Counted from the stretch's first letter, positions 6,430-15,417 are shown. The stretch is 19,399 nucleotides of DNA from an uncultured bacterium (GCA_905215055.1 CAJMOH010000049.1:1-19399), one strand, 5' to 3'. Translations and numbers: made by a program. Notes: generated from the letters alone by a model not told the origin.

Positions 6430-9400
6430 CCTGCGCCACGGCAGCCTGACCAATTTGCAGGGCATTGCCCAGGCCATCATGGAGCAGTTCCAGCTGGGAG
6501 CCTCCTATTCCTCGGGGGGTACCTGGCTGAACATTCCCTTTGAGGATTTGGAGGGAAACAAGGGCTACGCGGATGTTGCTTTTCAAACTTGGAAAGATGG
6601 CAAATGGGTGTCTTGGAACCCAGACGAAGATACAGGCGAAATTCCCGAAGAGCTGCGCCTGTCTATTGTTGCGCCTAAATATACCGTCAACGGAGAACCC
6701 ATTACCTACCGGGTGTCTGAAATTGCCGGAGAGGGGGAGGCGCCGGACAACAAGCTGGACTACACAAGCGATTCCCTGGAGGATGGAGACCATTTCGCCA
6801 TCAGCTACGACAATACGGCGTCCTCCAACCATAGCAGCGACAGAGAGGGAGCCTATAACGGCGGCTCTGTCATTCTCACCCTGACCGGCACTGTGGATTA
6901 TCATGCCACCAAGGTCTGGCAGGATGCAGCGGATTCCTCTAACCGCCCCGGTGTGGAGCTGCAGCTGTGGCGCTACCGGGCCGACCAGGATTTGAGCAGC
7001 GCCGCCCCCGTGCGGGACGAAAATGGCGGAACGTACAGCATCACCATCGAAGCCGGCAGCGAGGAAAAGGAGGTGCCGATTGCTTTTACAAATGAGGACG
7101 GTACTCCTGTGGACTTCCCCAAGTACGACGCCGAGGGCTACCGCTATATTTATGTGGTGCGGGAGTACGCCGCGGAGCGGGCCATTTCCGGCTATGACCA
7201 GGTGTTTGGAGAAATAGACGAAAACGGCAATGTGGTAGAAGATTCCGACGTGGTGCTGGAGCAGCAGGAGGATGGCACCGTGACAGACACAAACACCCGC
7301 GTCGAGGGCAACACCTACCTGTACAATGGGGGTACCCTGAACAACGTTCTCAGCGGTACGGTGTCCACCTCCGCCACCAAGGTGTGGGAGGCCCCAGCCT
7401 TCCAGGCGGAATTCGGGGACGTGTCCGTAGAAGTGACCCTGCAAAGCAAGCCGAAAAGTGCGGACGGTGACGCATGGGCCAACGTCCAGGGAGAGAAAGG
7501 CGATGTAACAGCGACCATTACCGATTTCACCGCGGAGAACCTTTCCGGCGTTACCATTACCCAAAGCATGCCCCAATATGATGGTCTGGGCCGGGAGCTG
7601 GAATACCGCTGGGTAGAGACCGGGGTTTATCAGGATGGCACTGAAGGCAGTTTGTTGAAAGAGAACGGCTCCTTTACCTTGCGGCAGCAAGAGCAGGGAT
7701 CTGATGCACTGCGAGACGTACACTACACCTCTAAGGTAACCTATCCGACCAACGAGGACGGTACAGCCTCTACCCTGATTACCAACTCGGTGGACGGTGA
7801 AATCTCCTACGATGTGGACAAGTGGTGGGAGTTGAGTCCAGAAGAAGCAGACGCAATTGAGGACATAGAAACTAATTCAAATTATGAACACCACGGCAAT
7901 ACCTGGTACACCAAGGAGTATCCCATAGACGAGGGCGACGCGGATAGCGCCACCTTCTACCTGTACCGCGTGAGAAGCGGGGAAAAGCTGAATATTGAGG
8001 AGGATTCTCAGCATCTAGCTTTTACCATGCAAAACAATTCTGTTTACCCTGAAGCGTTTACTACGCCAGAGGGGGACGAGTTAACTTTGGAAGCGAACGC
8101 AGATTCCCCCTGGCATGTCACCATTGAGGGCCTGCCGGAGTTTGACGAGGACGTCCGCCAGTACGAGTACATCCTGGTGGAGCAGGGCCGCACCCCGGAC
8201 TATGTGACAGAACGGGGAAACGGCAACTATACCACCACCGTGTACAATCCCACCCAGCCGGGAGACATCCTGCTGATTTTGGTGCAGAAAACCTGGGTTG
8301 ACGACAGCGACACCACCCACCGCCTGCCTGTGACCATTCAGGCCTATAACAAGAAAACAGGCGAGGCTGTTGATGGAGCTGCCGTCACTCTGGGAGAGGA
8401 CGGCGTGTGGTACGATTGGCTTGCCGTTCCCCTGGACAGTCAGGACACCGCGGGCGGCTCCACCGAGGGAGAAACCGGCCAGTCTGCGGGGGACACTGAC
8501 GAGGCCGAGGACTCTCTCGGCGAAAACGCTGACGAAAATACGGACGGCAATTCCAGCCCCGAGGGCGGTAATGACGAAGCGGGTACCGGTATATGTGACA
8601 AGGACGACATCTACCTGCTGGAAACAGAGGTGGGAGACGAATCACAAAAATCCCAAGTGGACCACGAAAATGATGATTATACCGCCTGGCCCACAGGTGT
8701 CACCGGCGATGTGACCACCCAGTACCACCGCTACGAAGTGACCTACTCTGGCATAGAAAGCCTGGATGGAATTTCTGACAACATGTGCGTGGCCACCGTC
8801 ACCAACCGGCGGCTGGGCAACATTGACGTGGAAATCACCAAGAACTGGGCCTCTGGGGACAACACCCAGGTTGAGGCTCTCAAACAGGCCTTGGAAGGAG
8901 CCAGTATGTCCCTGGCCCTGAAGCTGGATTTCCATGAGAGTATGGGCGATACCGCGGACAAAGGGTATAAGATAGATTACGAACACGGCACAGTTTCCCT
9001 GGGCGGCGGAGAAGCTGTTCCCATTTACAACCAAAAGCGGAACACAGGTGAGGGCAATGCCTTTGAGGAGGACCAAAAAGGCTCGGCTATCATCAAAATG
9101 GATTTGCCTGCGGACGGTACTGGTAAAACAGCCGCCTATTATTTCAGCAACCTGCCCAAGTTTGACACAGCGGGAACCATTGTCCGCTATACCGTGGAGG
9201 AAGGGCTGGTGGATAATACTACCGGCACATTTATCAGCTTTGAGGACTATCGAGCCAGTGCAAGTCCCAACCAAGCCTTGCTGACGGCCCTGAATAACTG
9301 GTCCATGAGCATTTCCCAAACAGGTTACACGTCTGCCATAGATATTAAAGATCCAAACTTGGCTGAGGACAAGGACGTGGACTATCAGGAGATGACTGCC

Positions 9401-12400
9401 GACAACCAGCTGGTCGGTACCAAAGAAGCCAGCTGGCACAAGCTGTGGAAGGACGCCTACCGCTACGACCTGAACCAGCGTCCCGACATCTATCTGGACA
9501 TTTACCGGGTGGTGCACACTTCAGAAGATGCGAATGCCGTCCAAATTGAGCTGTACCAGGCGGATTACCGTTGGACAGCCCAGGAGGGCGATGGAACCAA
9601 CTCCTGGACCGCCACCATTACCGGCCTGCCCAAGTATGACCAGTACGGCTATGAAATCACCTACTACGCGGTGGAGCGTACCGCCGTAAACGCGGCCAAC
9701 TTCGACTATGGCCCTGTGCAGTATTTGGTTGAAAAAACAGGTACAGAAGGGTTGACCTTGATCGGCGACCGGGTAACGGTGAACAGCGAGGATGCAGAGA
9801 ATTCATTCTATGTCTACCCGCTGACTGGTATGGTGTACGACCTTGATGGGGAAACAGTGCTGGATATAGACGACCGTTACAGTGTAAAGGTCAACTACGC
9901 CCTGACCCAAGACGGCACCTTCCAGAACACCCTGCAGGCCAGCCCCATTCTCACCGGTCAAAAGCTGTGGAACGGCGTCCCCAGCGGATTTGCCATGGAG
10001 GATCTTCCCCAAGTCACCTTTGCCCTGTACCGCCAGCTCGCGGACGAGGACACCGGAACTCCTGAGATAGAAGCCACCCTGACCGTGGCAAACTGGGCCA
10101 GCGCGTGGTCCAACGGTTCCTACCAGTTCCAATTCCTCTTTGAAGGGCATTGGACCATGTCTGCTGGAGAAAACAATACTATTCTCTATACGAATAATGA
10201 GAATCCCGATTTAAAGGTCACAGTAAATGCGGACGGCACACTTCAGGAATCCCTTCCTGAAGGTGTGGTTCGCCTGCCCAACTATGACCCGAACGGCAAG
10301 CTGTATGCCTACTCCATGCGGGAGCAGAGCATTACCTTGACGGATGACCAAGGGATAAAACATATCATTACGCTGAATCCAGACGGGACACCTGTGGATG
10401 GAACAGGTGATACTGCCCTTAAACTTTTCAACTCCATCTTCCAGTCCATCGGCGTAACCCAAGGCACCTATCGGGCTGAGAATCAGTACAAGAAGGACCA
10501 GGACGGCCAGGTGACGGTGCAGAAATGGCTGAAGCTGGAGAAGAACGGAGAGGATTGGGTCTACCCTGCCGTCACCGTGGAGCTGTACCGCACCTATCCC
10601 AGTGCAGATCCGGATACGGACCCAGAGCTTGTTGCCACCCATACCTGGGATTCCGAGGATGTCAGAACGGCGTTTAACAGGGCAGAAACTATCAATACGG
10701 TAGATGGCTGGGTACTTTTAGATCCCCACACCTTTACAGACCTGCCTATCTATGCTGTCAACGGCGAGACATACCAGTATTCCTTTGCGGAAAACAAAGA
10801 CCAGCTGAAAGGCTATGACACTTGGGTTACAAACGGGCCTGTTGGGTACGGCGACTTAGAGGACAAGATGAAGGCGACGCAAAGCACTGAAAGCGCCACT
10901 TTCTACGCTGTTGCTAACGATGAAACCGTAGACGCCACCTTCATCAATCAGTACAACACGCCCACGATTGCCCTGCAAGGCACCAAGGAGTGGCAGGACT
11001 GGGAAAACAACAAATTCCGGCCGGAAATAGAAGATGGTAAGGTAAAGGGCATTACGCTCCAGGTTACCCGCACCGCCGCCTCCCAGGACGGCCAGGACAA
11101 TGGTCTAACTGAAACACTGAAAGAGGACGAAGATTATGTTGTCACCTGGGATGTAGATCCTGATAATCAGGATCAGTGGATCTACACGATCAAGGCGAAA
11201 GAGGAAAATAGTGGTGAACTGGCCCAATACGCCCCCAACGGCATGCCCTGGACCTATACGGTCACAGAAGAGTTGAGTGGTGGGTTGGAGGATATTTACA
11301 GCGGCGGCAACAAGAAAGTGACCATCAATGGGGGGAACGCAACAGGCCCGGACGGCAATTTGGTTGCGTTCGCAGGCCAAAACCTGGTAAACAGCATGAG
11401 AACCAGCGCGGTTTTCCAGAAAAAGTGGCAGGACAAAAACGGTGGTTCTGTCACCTCCAACTACCTGGGCAACGTGACAATTACATATGCCTTGCAAGTC
11501 AGCAATGATGGAGGACGTACTTGGACAGATGCTGATACGTTTTTCACCGATGCTAATTCCCCTTGGGAAGATGGGGGCAAACCAGCCTTTGAAGACACCA
11601 TTACCCAACCCGCCAACGCCAGTGCCGGTGCTTGGCGGCGCACTATTGACGACCTCCCCACCGCTATTAAAAATGAAAGCAGCACGCCCAACTACACCCT
11701 CCTGGAATACCGGGTGGTGGAGAGAACCATCACCTATGCCCTTCCGGGACAGGGGGGAATGCCGGTAACGGTGACAGTAAAAGCTACTCCGCCAGACAAT
11801 GGCGATAACGGGCAATATAACCTGAAGGTTGAGTCGGAAAACTCTCTCAACCTGATCACCGGGGCCGAACTTGCTGTGTCTGGCATTACCAGCACCAGCA
11901 CCAACACCCTGGCCACCGTGGACCTGGAAGTCACCAAGACCTGGGTGGACGACGGCAACCGGTACAACACCCGTCCCGAGGGGGAGGGCGTGGATTGGTC
12001 CGTCACCTTCCTGGTGCAGTATTCCATGGATGGCACAACCTGGAGTCCCTTCCTGGTCCCCGCTGCCTCTGGTGACGGCACAGTGCCCTTGACGGTTACC
12101 GTCACCGGGAGCGATGCAAACAATTCCGGAACCCAAACAGTCCATGACCTGCCCGCGGTTTCCACTTGGCAGTACCGCGCCGTGGAGCTGGGTTCAGATT
12201 ACGCGGAAGAGGATATTGACAATATAGGGGACTATATTGTTCAGGACGGCGGGATGTTTAACACCGGCTATAAGACAACATACGGGGACAATCCCACGAC
12301 TGAAGAAAACGACGAAGACAAGGTAACCAAGTATAAATCTTCCGCCACCAACACCCTTCTCACCACCTCGGTAAGCGTGGAAAAGCAATGGACTGACAAC

Positions 12401-13567
12401 ACCCCAGAGGACGGCAAAGTGCCTGTCCAAATGGAGGTGCAATATCTGGCGGCAGATGGAACAACCTGGAGACCTATCTCCGGTACACGGGTAACGCTTG
12501 GAAATGGGGAGCATCCTGCTTGGACCCACACCTGGTCTGGCCTGCCCCAGTACATGCCCGGAAGCGATACTACTACCGGCCAAACCCAGTATCAAGTAGT
12601 AGAGATTTCCGGTGACGGCTACGAGGAAGAGAAGACAAGCGGCACTGGCACAGAAGAGAATCCCTTCGTTATTACCAACAAGGCCGTGGTGGACTACACC
12701 GTGAGGAAGGTGTGGAACGGCACGCCTGCCGATGTAAATGGTTGGTCTGTCACAGTCCAGCTGTACCGGAGTGTAAACGGTGTTCGGGATGAGACCTATT
12801 CAGAGAATGCCACGCTTTCTCGGAGCAATTCTTGGCAGCACACCTTTGAAAATCTGGACAAGTATGATGAAAAGCAGCAGCCATACACCTACTACGCTGA
12901 GGAAATTTCTGTCACGGTAGGCGCTGAGAAGATTGACGTGGTAGACGATGCGTTTACGGTCACTCTGGGGGACGGAACCACACTGGACTTCGCAGTGGAC
13001 TACAACACGAACCCTGAGAGTGACCCCAACACCACCATCATCACCAACCGCACCGCGGGACAGATCGCCGTTACCAAGCATTGGTGGGACGAGGGAGGAG
13101 AAACCTCCCGCCCGAAATCCATAATCGTGGGGCTGTACATACGAGTGGGCGATCAACTGAATGCTTACCCGTCTACGGACGACCACTTCACCATAACCCT
13201 CAATAAAGAGAACAACTGGGCCGGCACCTTTGAGGACCTGCCTGAGTACGACAGCAACGGCAATAAGATCACCTATGTGGTCCGCGAGCTGGAAAATGGG
13301 ACGGCCGTAGAGAAAGGCGAAAACCTTGGTGACTATACGGTTCACTACGGCGGCACCGGGGAGATTCACAATTTCCGCTATGACAATCTGATTCTGGAGA
13401 AAGTGCTGCTTGGCGCCGCGGCAGACCCTGACAAGGAATTTCACTTCACAATAGACTTTGAGTACCCAGGCGATATGCCCCATGGGGGGACCCTACACCT
13501 ATCAAATTTCCGAAAGCGATGGTCTCCCCACACCGGAAGATGGAACCATTTCCAGCGAGGGTGGTGA
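6392..13567 (+). CDS. adhesin fragment 2: Cna-B domain array
   Basis: Central and largest piece, about 2390 codons from the presumed shift point. In this frame the stretch is open from 6377, and a standalone start would be TTG 6455. After an extension of the N-terminal region it holds 14 Cna-B-like beta-sandwich domains. Each opens with a strand of the K-x-W type (TKVW, QKTW, TKNW, QKLW, TKEW, EKQW, RKVW, TKHW). It continues with an L-P-x-Y/F-D turn and Y-x-V-x-E, and closes on a T-N or V-x-N strand. In known Cna-B folds the Lys and Asn form an isopeptide bond helped by the Glu, giving a stiff, protease-resistant stalk. The first C-terminal-type domain (LILEKVLLG, 13388) begins in this frame and is cut by the G6 shift, after which ~25 out-of-family residues lead to TGA. 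Confidence 0.88.
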   Translation, partial: YYLLEDTNTFTIDLRHGSLTNLQGIAQAIMEQFQLGASYSSGGTWLNIPFEDLEGNKGYADVAFQTWKDGKWVSWNPDEDTGEIPEELRLSIVAPKYTVNGEPITYRVSEIAGEGEAPDNKLDYTSDSLEDGDHFAISYDNTASSNHSSDREGAYNGGSVILTLTGTVDYHATKVWQDAADSSNRPGVELQLWRYRADQDLSSAAPVRDENGGTYSITIEAGSEEKEVPIAFTNEDGTPVDFPKYDAEGYRYIYVVREYAAERAISGYDQVFGEIDENGNVVEDSDVVLEQQEDGTVTDTNTRVEGNTYLYNGGTLNNVLSGTVSTSATKVWEAPAFQAEFGDVSVEVTLQSKPKSADGDAWANVQGEKGDVTATITDFTAENLSGVTITQSMPQYDGLGRELEYRWVETGVYQDGTEGSLLKENGSFTLRQQEQGSDALRDVHYTSKVTYPTNEDGTASTLITNSVDGEISYDVDKWWELSPEEADAIEDIETNSNYEHHGNTWYTKEYPIDEGDADSATFYLYRVRSGEKLNIEEDSQHLAFTMQNNSVYPEAFTTPEGDELTLEANADSPWHVTIEGLPEFDEDVRQYEYILVEQGRTPDYVTERGNGNYTTTVYNPTQPGDILLILVQKTWVDDSDTTHRLPVTIQAYNKKTGEAVDGAAVTLGEDGVWYDWLAVPLDSQDTAGGSTEGETGQSAGDTDEAEDSLGENADENTDGNSSPEGGNDEAGTGICDKDDIYLLETEVGDESQKSQVDHENDDYTAWPTGVTGDVTTQYHRYEVTYSGIESLDGISDNMCVATVTNRRLGNIDVEITKNWASGDNTQVEALKQALEGASMSLALKLDFHESMGDTADKGYKIDYEHGTVSLGGGEAVPIYNQKRNTGEGNAFEEDQKGSAIIKMDLPADGTGKTAAYYFSNLPKFDTAGTIVRYTVEEGLVDNTTGTFISFEDYRASASPNQALLTALNNWSMSISQTGYTSAIDIKDPNLAEDKDVDYQEMTADNQLVGTKEASWHKLWKDAYRYDLNQRPDIYLDIYRVVHTSEDANAVQIELYQADYRWTAQEGDGTNSWTATITGLPKYDQYGYEITYYAVERTAVNAANFDYGPVQYLVEKTGTEGLTLIGDRVTVNSEDAENSFYVYPLTGMVYDLDGETVLDIDDRYSVKVNYALTQDGTFQNTLQASPILTGQKLWNGVPSGFAMEDLPQVTFALYRQLADEDTGTPEIEATLTVANWASAWSNGSYQFQFLFEGHWTMSAGENNTILYTNNENPDLKVTVNADGTLQESLPEGVVRLPNYDPNGKLYAYSMREQSITLTDDQGIKHIITLNPDGTPVDGTGDTALKLFNSIFQSIGVTQGTYRAENQYKKDQDGQVTVQKWLKLEKNGEDWVYPAVTVELYRTYPSADPDTDPELVATHTWDSEDVRTAFNRAETINTVDGWVLLDPHTFTDLPIYAVNGETYQYSFAENKDQLKGYDTWVTNGPVGYGDLEDKMKATQSTESATFYAVANDETVDATFINQYNTPTIALQGTKEWQDWENNKFRPEIEDGKVKGITLQVTRTAASQDGQDNGLTETLKEDEDYVVTWDVDPDNQDQWIYTIKAKEENSGELAQYAPNGMPWTYTVTEELSGGLEDIYSGGNKKVTINGGNATGPDGNLVAFAGQNLVNSMRTSAVFQKKWQDKNGGSVTSNYLGNVTITYALQVSNDGGRTWTDADTFFTDANSPWEDGGKPAFEDTITQPANASAGAWRRTIDDLPTAIKNESSTPNYTLLEYRVVERTITYALPGQGGMPVTVTVKATPPDNGDNGQYNLKVESENSLNLITGAELAVSGITSTSTNTLATVDLEVTKTWVDDGNRYNTRPEGEGVDWSVTFLVQYSMDGTTWSPFLVPAASGDGTVPLTVTVTGSDANNSGTQTVHDLPAVSTWQYRAVELGSDYAEEDIDNIGDYIVQDGGMFNTGYKTTYGDNPTTEENDEDKVTKYKSSATNTLLTTSVSVEKQWTDNTPEDGKVPVQMEVQYLAADGTTWRPISGTRVTLGNGEHPAWTHTWSGLPQYMPGSDTTTGQTQYQVVEISGDGYEEEKTSGTGTEENPFVITNKAVVDYTVRKVWNGTPADVNGWSVTVQLYRSVNGVRDETYSENATLSRSNSWQHTFENLDKYDEKQQPYTYYAEEISVTVGAEKIDVVDDAFTVTLGDGTTLDFAVDYNTNPESDPNTTIITNRTAGQIAVTKHWWDEGGETSRPKSIIVGLYIRVGDQLNAYPSTDDHFTITLNKENNWAGTFEDLPEYDSNGNKITYVVRELENGTAVEKGENLGDYTVHYGGTGEIHNFRYDNLILEKVLLGAAADPDKEFHFTIDFEYPGDMPHGGTLHLSNFRKRWSPHTGRWNHFQRGW

Positions 13568-14117
13568 AATTATCCTAAAGGGCGGCCAGTACGCGGCCAT
13601 TAGCGGTCTGCCAGCAGGCACCAAGTACACCATCACCGAGACGGAGGCCAACCAGGAGGGCTACGCCACCAGCATAGAAGTAAATGGAAACACCGTCAGC
13701 GCCGCGGAGGGAACGGTATCCGTGGATGAGGAGAAGAACCGTGTCACCTTTACCAATGTCCGGGACCCTGGCACGCTGATTGTCGAAAAACAGGTTATGG
13801 GCTATGGCAATACTGGCAAGGATTGGCACTTTACAATTCAGCTGACAGGCCCGGACGGCCAGCTTTGGAAAGATTCGGTGAAAGCGGCCTTGTCCGACGG
13901 CACAACTGTTACAGTTGTTACCTTGGAGTTTAACGGACAAGGCGAAGCCGCCTTTACCCTGAAGCACGGCCAGACCCTGAGGATTGACAGCTTGCCCAAC
14001 GGTACGGCCTATCAGGTGACGGAGGCAGAAGCCAATCGTGATGGCTATACCACCACAATGAGCGGGGATGCGGGGACCATCACCGGTGAAGGAACCTCCC
14101 ACGCCAAGTTTGTAAAT
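6908..14117 (+). repeat. tandem array of 16 diverged Cna-B/SpaA-like domains
   Basis: Domain-opening strands lie at 6908, 7376, 7814, 8282, 8834, 9431, 9953, 10511, 10973, 11411, 11924, 12371, 12695, 13064, 13388 and 13773. Units range from 108 to 199 codons. The last two lack the Trp and are of the SpaA/DUF7601 kind. The units are well diverged at the DNA level, so the array is old and not an assembly duplication. The shortest, most canonical units are the C-terminal ones. Confidence 0.8.
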
Positions 14118-14489
14118 GATAAGCCCGGCGGCGGAGGAGGAGCTACTCCCACCCCGCGGCCCAGTGAAAGTCCCACGCCCAGCGAAAGCCCGGAGCCAAG
14201 CGGCAGTCCCGCTCCCAGTGAAAGTCCAGAGCCCAGCGACAGTCCCGAGCCCAGCGGCACGCCTGGCCCCAGCGCCAGTCCCGTTCCCAGCGGCACACCG
14301 GCGGTCAGCCAAAGCCCCAGTCCCACCGGTACGCCGGAGCCTGGAGATACGCCGGACGATACCCCCACCACAGGGGACCCCACTCACACCGGCCTGTGGC
14401 TGGGCCTGGGCGGATTGTCCTTGGGGGCGCTGGTGCTGGTGATCGCCACCAAACCGAAAGGAAAACGCCCGAAGCACTATAAAAAGTAA
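13485..14489 (+). CDS. adhesin fragment 3: C-terminal domains and wall anchor
   Basis: Third piece, 334 residues from the presumed shift. A gene caller would start it at TTG 13458, which has no ribosome site and lies just after an in-frame TAG at 13452. It begins inside a SpaA/DUF7601-like domain (GPYTYQISESDG ... LPAGTKYTITETEAN) whose first strands are in the previous frame. This is strong evidence that the two belong together. A second such domain starts at 13773 (TLIVEKQVMG). A glycine run, a Pro/Ser/Thr repeat, TPTTG, a ~19-residue hydrophobic segment and a Lys/Arg tail follow. On its own this fragment has no signal peptide, so it would neither be exported nor anchored. Confidence 0.85.
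   Translation, partial: GGPYTYQISESDGLPTPEDGTISSEGGEIILKGGQYAAISGLPAGTKYTITETEANQEGYATSIEVNGNTVSAAEGTVSVDEEKNRVTFTNVRDPGTLIVEKQVMGYGNTGKDWHFTIQLTGPDGQLWKDSVKAALSDGTTVTVVTLEFNGQGEAAFTLKHGQTLRIDSLPNGTAYQVTEAEANRDGYTTTMSGDAGTITGEGTSHAKFVNDKPGGGGGATPTPRPSESPTPSESPEPSGSPAPSESPEPSDSPEPSGTPGPSASPVPSGTPAVSQSPSPTGTPEPGDTPDDTPTTGDPTHTGLWLGLGGLSLGALVLVIATKPKGKRPKHYKK
14160..14357 (+). repeat. 11 x 18-bp Pro/Ser/Thr wall-spanning repeat
   Basis: Eleven consecutive hexapeptide units of the type P-S-x-S/T-P-x run without interruption (PSESPT, PSESPE, PSGSPA, PSDSPE, PSGTPG and similar). The last ones drift to VSQSPS, PTGTPE and PGDTPD. This is the flexible spacer that crosses the peptidoglycan. The 18-bp period makes copy number likely to vary between strains. 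Confidence 0.9.
14361..14489 (+). other. cell-wall sorting signal (TPTTG-TM-basic tail)
   Basis: TPTTG (14361-14375), then a spacer, a hydrophobic stretch of ~19 residues beginning GLWLGLGGLSLG (about 14391-14447), and a basic tail (KPKGKRPKHYKK). The motif is xPxTG rather than LPxTG, as is common for clostridial class B sortase substrates. The matching sortase gene is immediately downstream. Confidence 0.88.
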
Positions 14490-14510
14490 GCGAAGAAAGC
14501 AACTGTGAAA

Positions 14511-14543
14511 AGCGCCGGTGAGGAAAATCCCACCGGCGTTTTT
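14511..14543 (+). terminator. terminator/attenuator between adhesin and sortase
   Basis: CGCCGGTG (14513-14520) pairs with CACCGGCG (14531-14538), with an A run before and TTTTT after (14539-14543). It ends 15 bases before the sortase start. With no promoter visible between the genes, it probably lets only part of the transcripts reach the sortase, giving much adhesin and little enzyme. Confidence 0.75.
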
Positions 14544-14558
14544 CGAAAGGGGGCAGCA

Positions 14559-15347
14559 ATGAGGCGAAAAAATCGAAAGGGCTTTTCCTGGCGTCTGGCA
14601 GCGGGACTGCTCTGCGGGGCGGTGTTCCTTGTTTCCACGGGGATGGCGGCGCGCAATTTGCTCCGCTCCCATCAGGAGCAGGGGGCCTACACCGCTTTGG
14701 CCCAGCAGGTGCGGGACACGGCCTCTCTTTTGGAAAGCGCCGTGGAGCCTGGGGCTTCCTTCCAGGCCCCCCGTTTAGAGGCCTATGCCCAGCTTCACCA
14801 GGAAAACCCTGACATGGCCGGCTGGATTTCCATTCCCGGCACGTCCGTCGATTACCCCGTGATGTATACTCCTCAAGAGCCGGAATACTATTTGCGCCGG
14901 GCTTTTGACGGCAGCAGCGCCGTCAGCGGCAGCATTTTTGTGGGGGAGGGCAGCCAGCCGGAGGGAAATCATGTAATCCTCTACGGCCACAACATGGACG
15001 ACGGCAGCATGTTCGCGGACCTGCTGGACTATGCCCAGGAGGGCTTTGCGGAGGACCATTCCACTGTGCTGTACGACACCCTGGAGGAGCAAGGGGAATA
15101 CCAGGTTTTGGGAGCCTTTTACAGCAAGGCCTACGGGCAAAGAGAGGAAGGAGTTTTTCGTTATTATCAGTATACGGACCTTTCCGATCCCCAGGTGTTC
15201 CAGGAATATGTGGACCAGGTGCGAAGGGCTTCTCTGTTCCAAACCCAGGTGGATCCTCAGTATAGGGACCGGCTGATAACGCTCTCTACTTGCAGCTACC
15301 ACACCGGCGAGGGCAGGTTTGTGGTGGTTGCCTGTCAGTCCCAATAA
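14559..15347 (+). CDS. class B sortase
   Basis: Membrane-anchored cysteine transpeptidase of 262 residues from ATG 14559 (GAAAGGGGG just upstream; the frame opens earlier at 14505 but inside the attenuator hairpin). An N-terminal basic stretch and a transmembrane segment (residues ~11-31) put the catalytic domain outside. The catalytic triad is visible: H144 (LYGHNM), C245 (TLSTCSYH) and R253 (EGRF). The LSTCSYHTGEGRF block and overall length match the class B family in clostridia. It should cut the adhesin between Thr and Gly of TPTTG and join it to peptidoglycan. The dedicated pairing with one large substrate is inferred from adjacency. Confidence 0.92.
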   Translation: MRRKNRKGFSWRLAAGLLCGAVFLVSTGMAARNLLRSHQEQGAYTALAQQVRDTASLLESAVEPGASFQAPRLEAYAQLHQENPDMAGWISIPGTSVDYPVMYTPQEPEYYLRRAFDGSSAVSGSIFVGEGSQPEGNHVILYGHNMDDGSMFADLLDYAQEGFAEDHSTVLYDTLEEQGEYQVLGAFYSKAYGQREEGVFRYYQYTDLSDPQVFQEYVDQVRRASLFQTQVDPQYRDRLITLSTCSYHTGEGRFVVVACQSQ

Positions 15348-15364
15348 AGCGCGGCGCCGCTTTT
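15346..15364 (+). terminator. possible weak terminator after the sortase
   Basis: AAAGCG (15346-15351) and CGCTTT (15358-15363) form a 6-bp stem overlapping the sortase stop codon, with only four T residues. This is weak by itself. Confidence 0.35.
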
Positions 15365-15417
15365 GCGGAAGTGTTTTGCCAGGCTCAGGGCATCCTGCCT
15401 TAAAAGGCTTCTTGGCG

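Larger units (their letters stand above)
5773..14489 (+). pseudogene. giant Cna-B repeat adhesin gene split by two +1 frameshifts
   Basis: The whole 8.7-kb locus reads as one gene. With one surplus base removed near 6391 (T of GGTTAC) and one removed in the G6 run at 13484-13489, the frame from ATG 5773 to the stop at 14487-14489 is continuous: 8715 bases, 2905 codons including the stop. Layout: basic N-terminus plus hydrophobic segment, unique N-terminal region, about 14 K-x-W Cna-B-like domains, two SpaA/DUF7601-like domains, Pro/Ser/Thr spacer, TPTTG anchor. It is followed by a class B sortase, its probable anchoring enzyme. As written, only unlinked fragments would be made. It could be a recent pseudogene, a phase-off variant or an assembly artefact; the preserved sequence quality in all three frames argues that any loss is recent. 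Confidence 0.8.

Noticed and set aside
6385..6430. Programmed +1 frameshift at the first break (CAT TGA C resembles the prfB type)
   Set aside because: There is no upstream Shine-Dalgarno-like stimulator or CTT slippery codon. The family-like sequence in the second frame also begins well before the stop, so slipping at the TGA would leave out-of-family residues in the product.
6401..7723. Long open frame on the minus strand (about 440 codons)
   Set aside because: It lies opposite the Cna-B domain array, has no recognisable domain and no ribosome site, and similar antisense frames occur all along the repetitive gene.
14160..14357. CRISPR-like array because of regular repeats
   Set aside because: The units are contiguous 18-bp coding repeats without spacers, in frame within the adhesin spacer.
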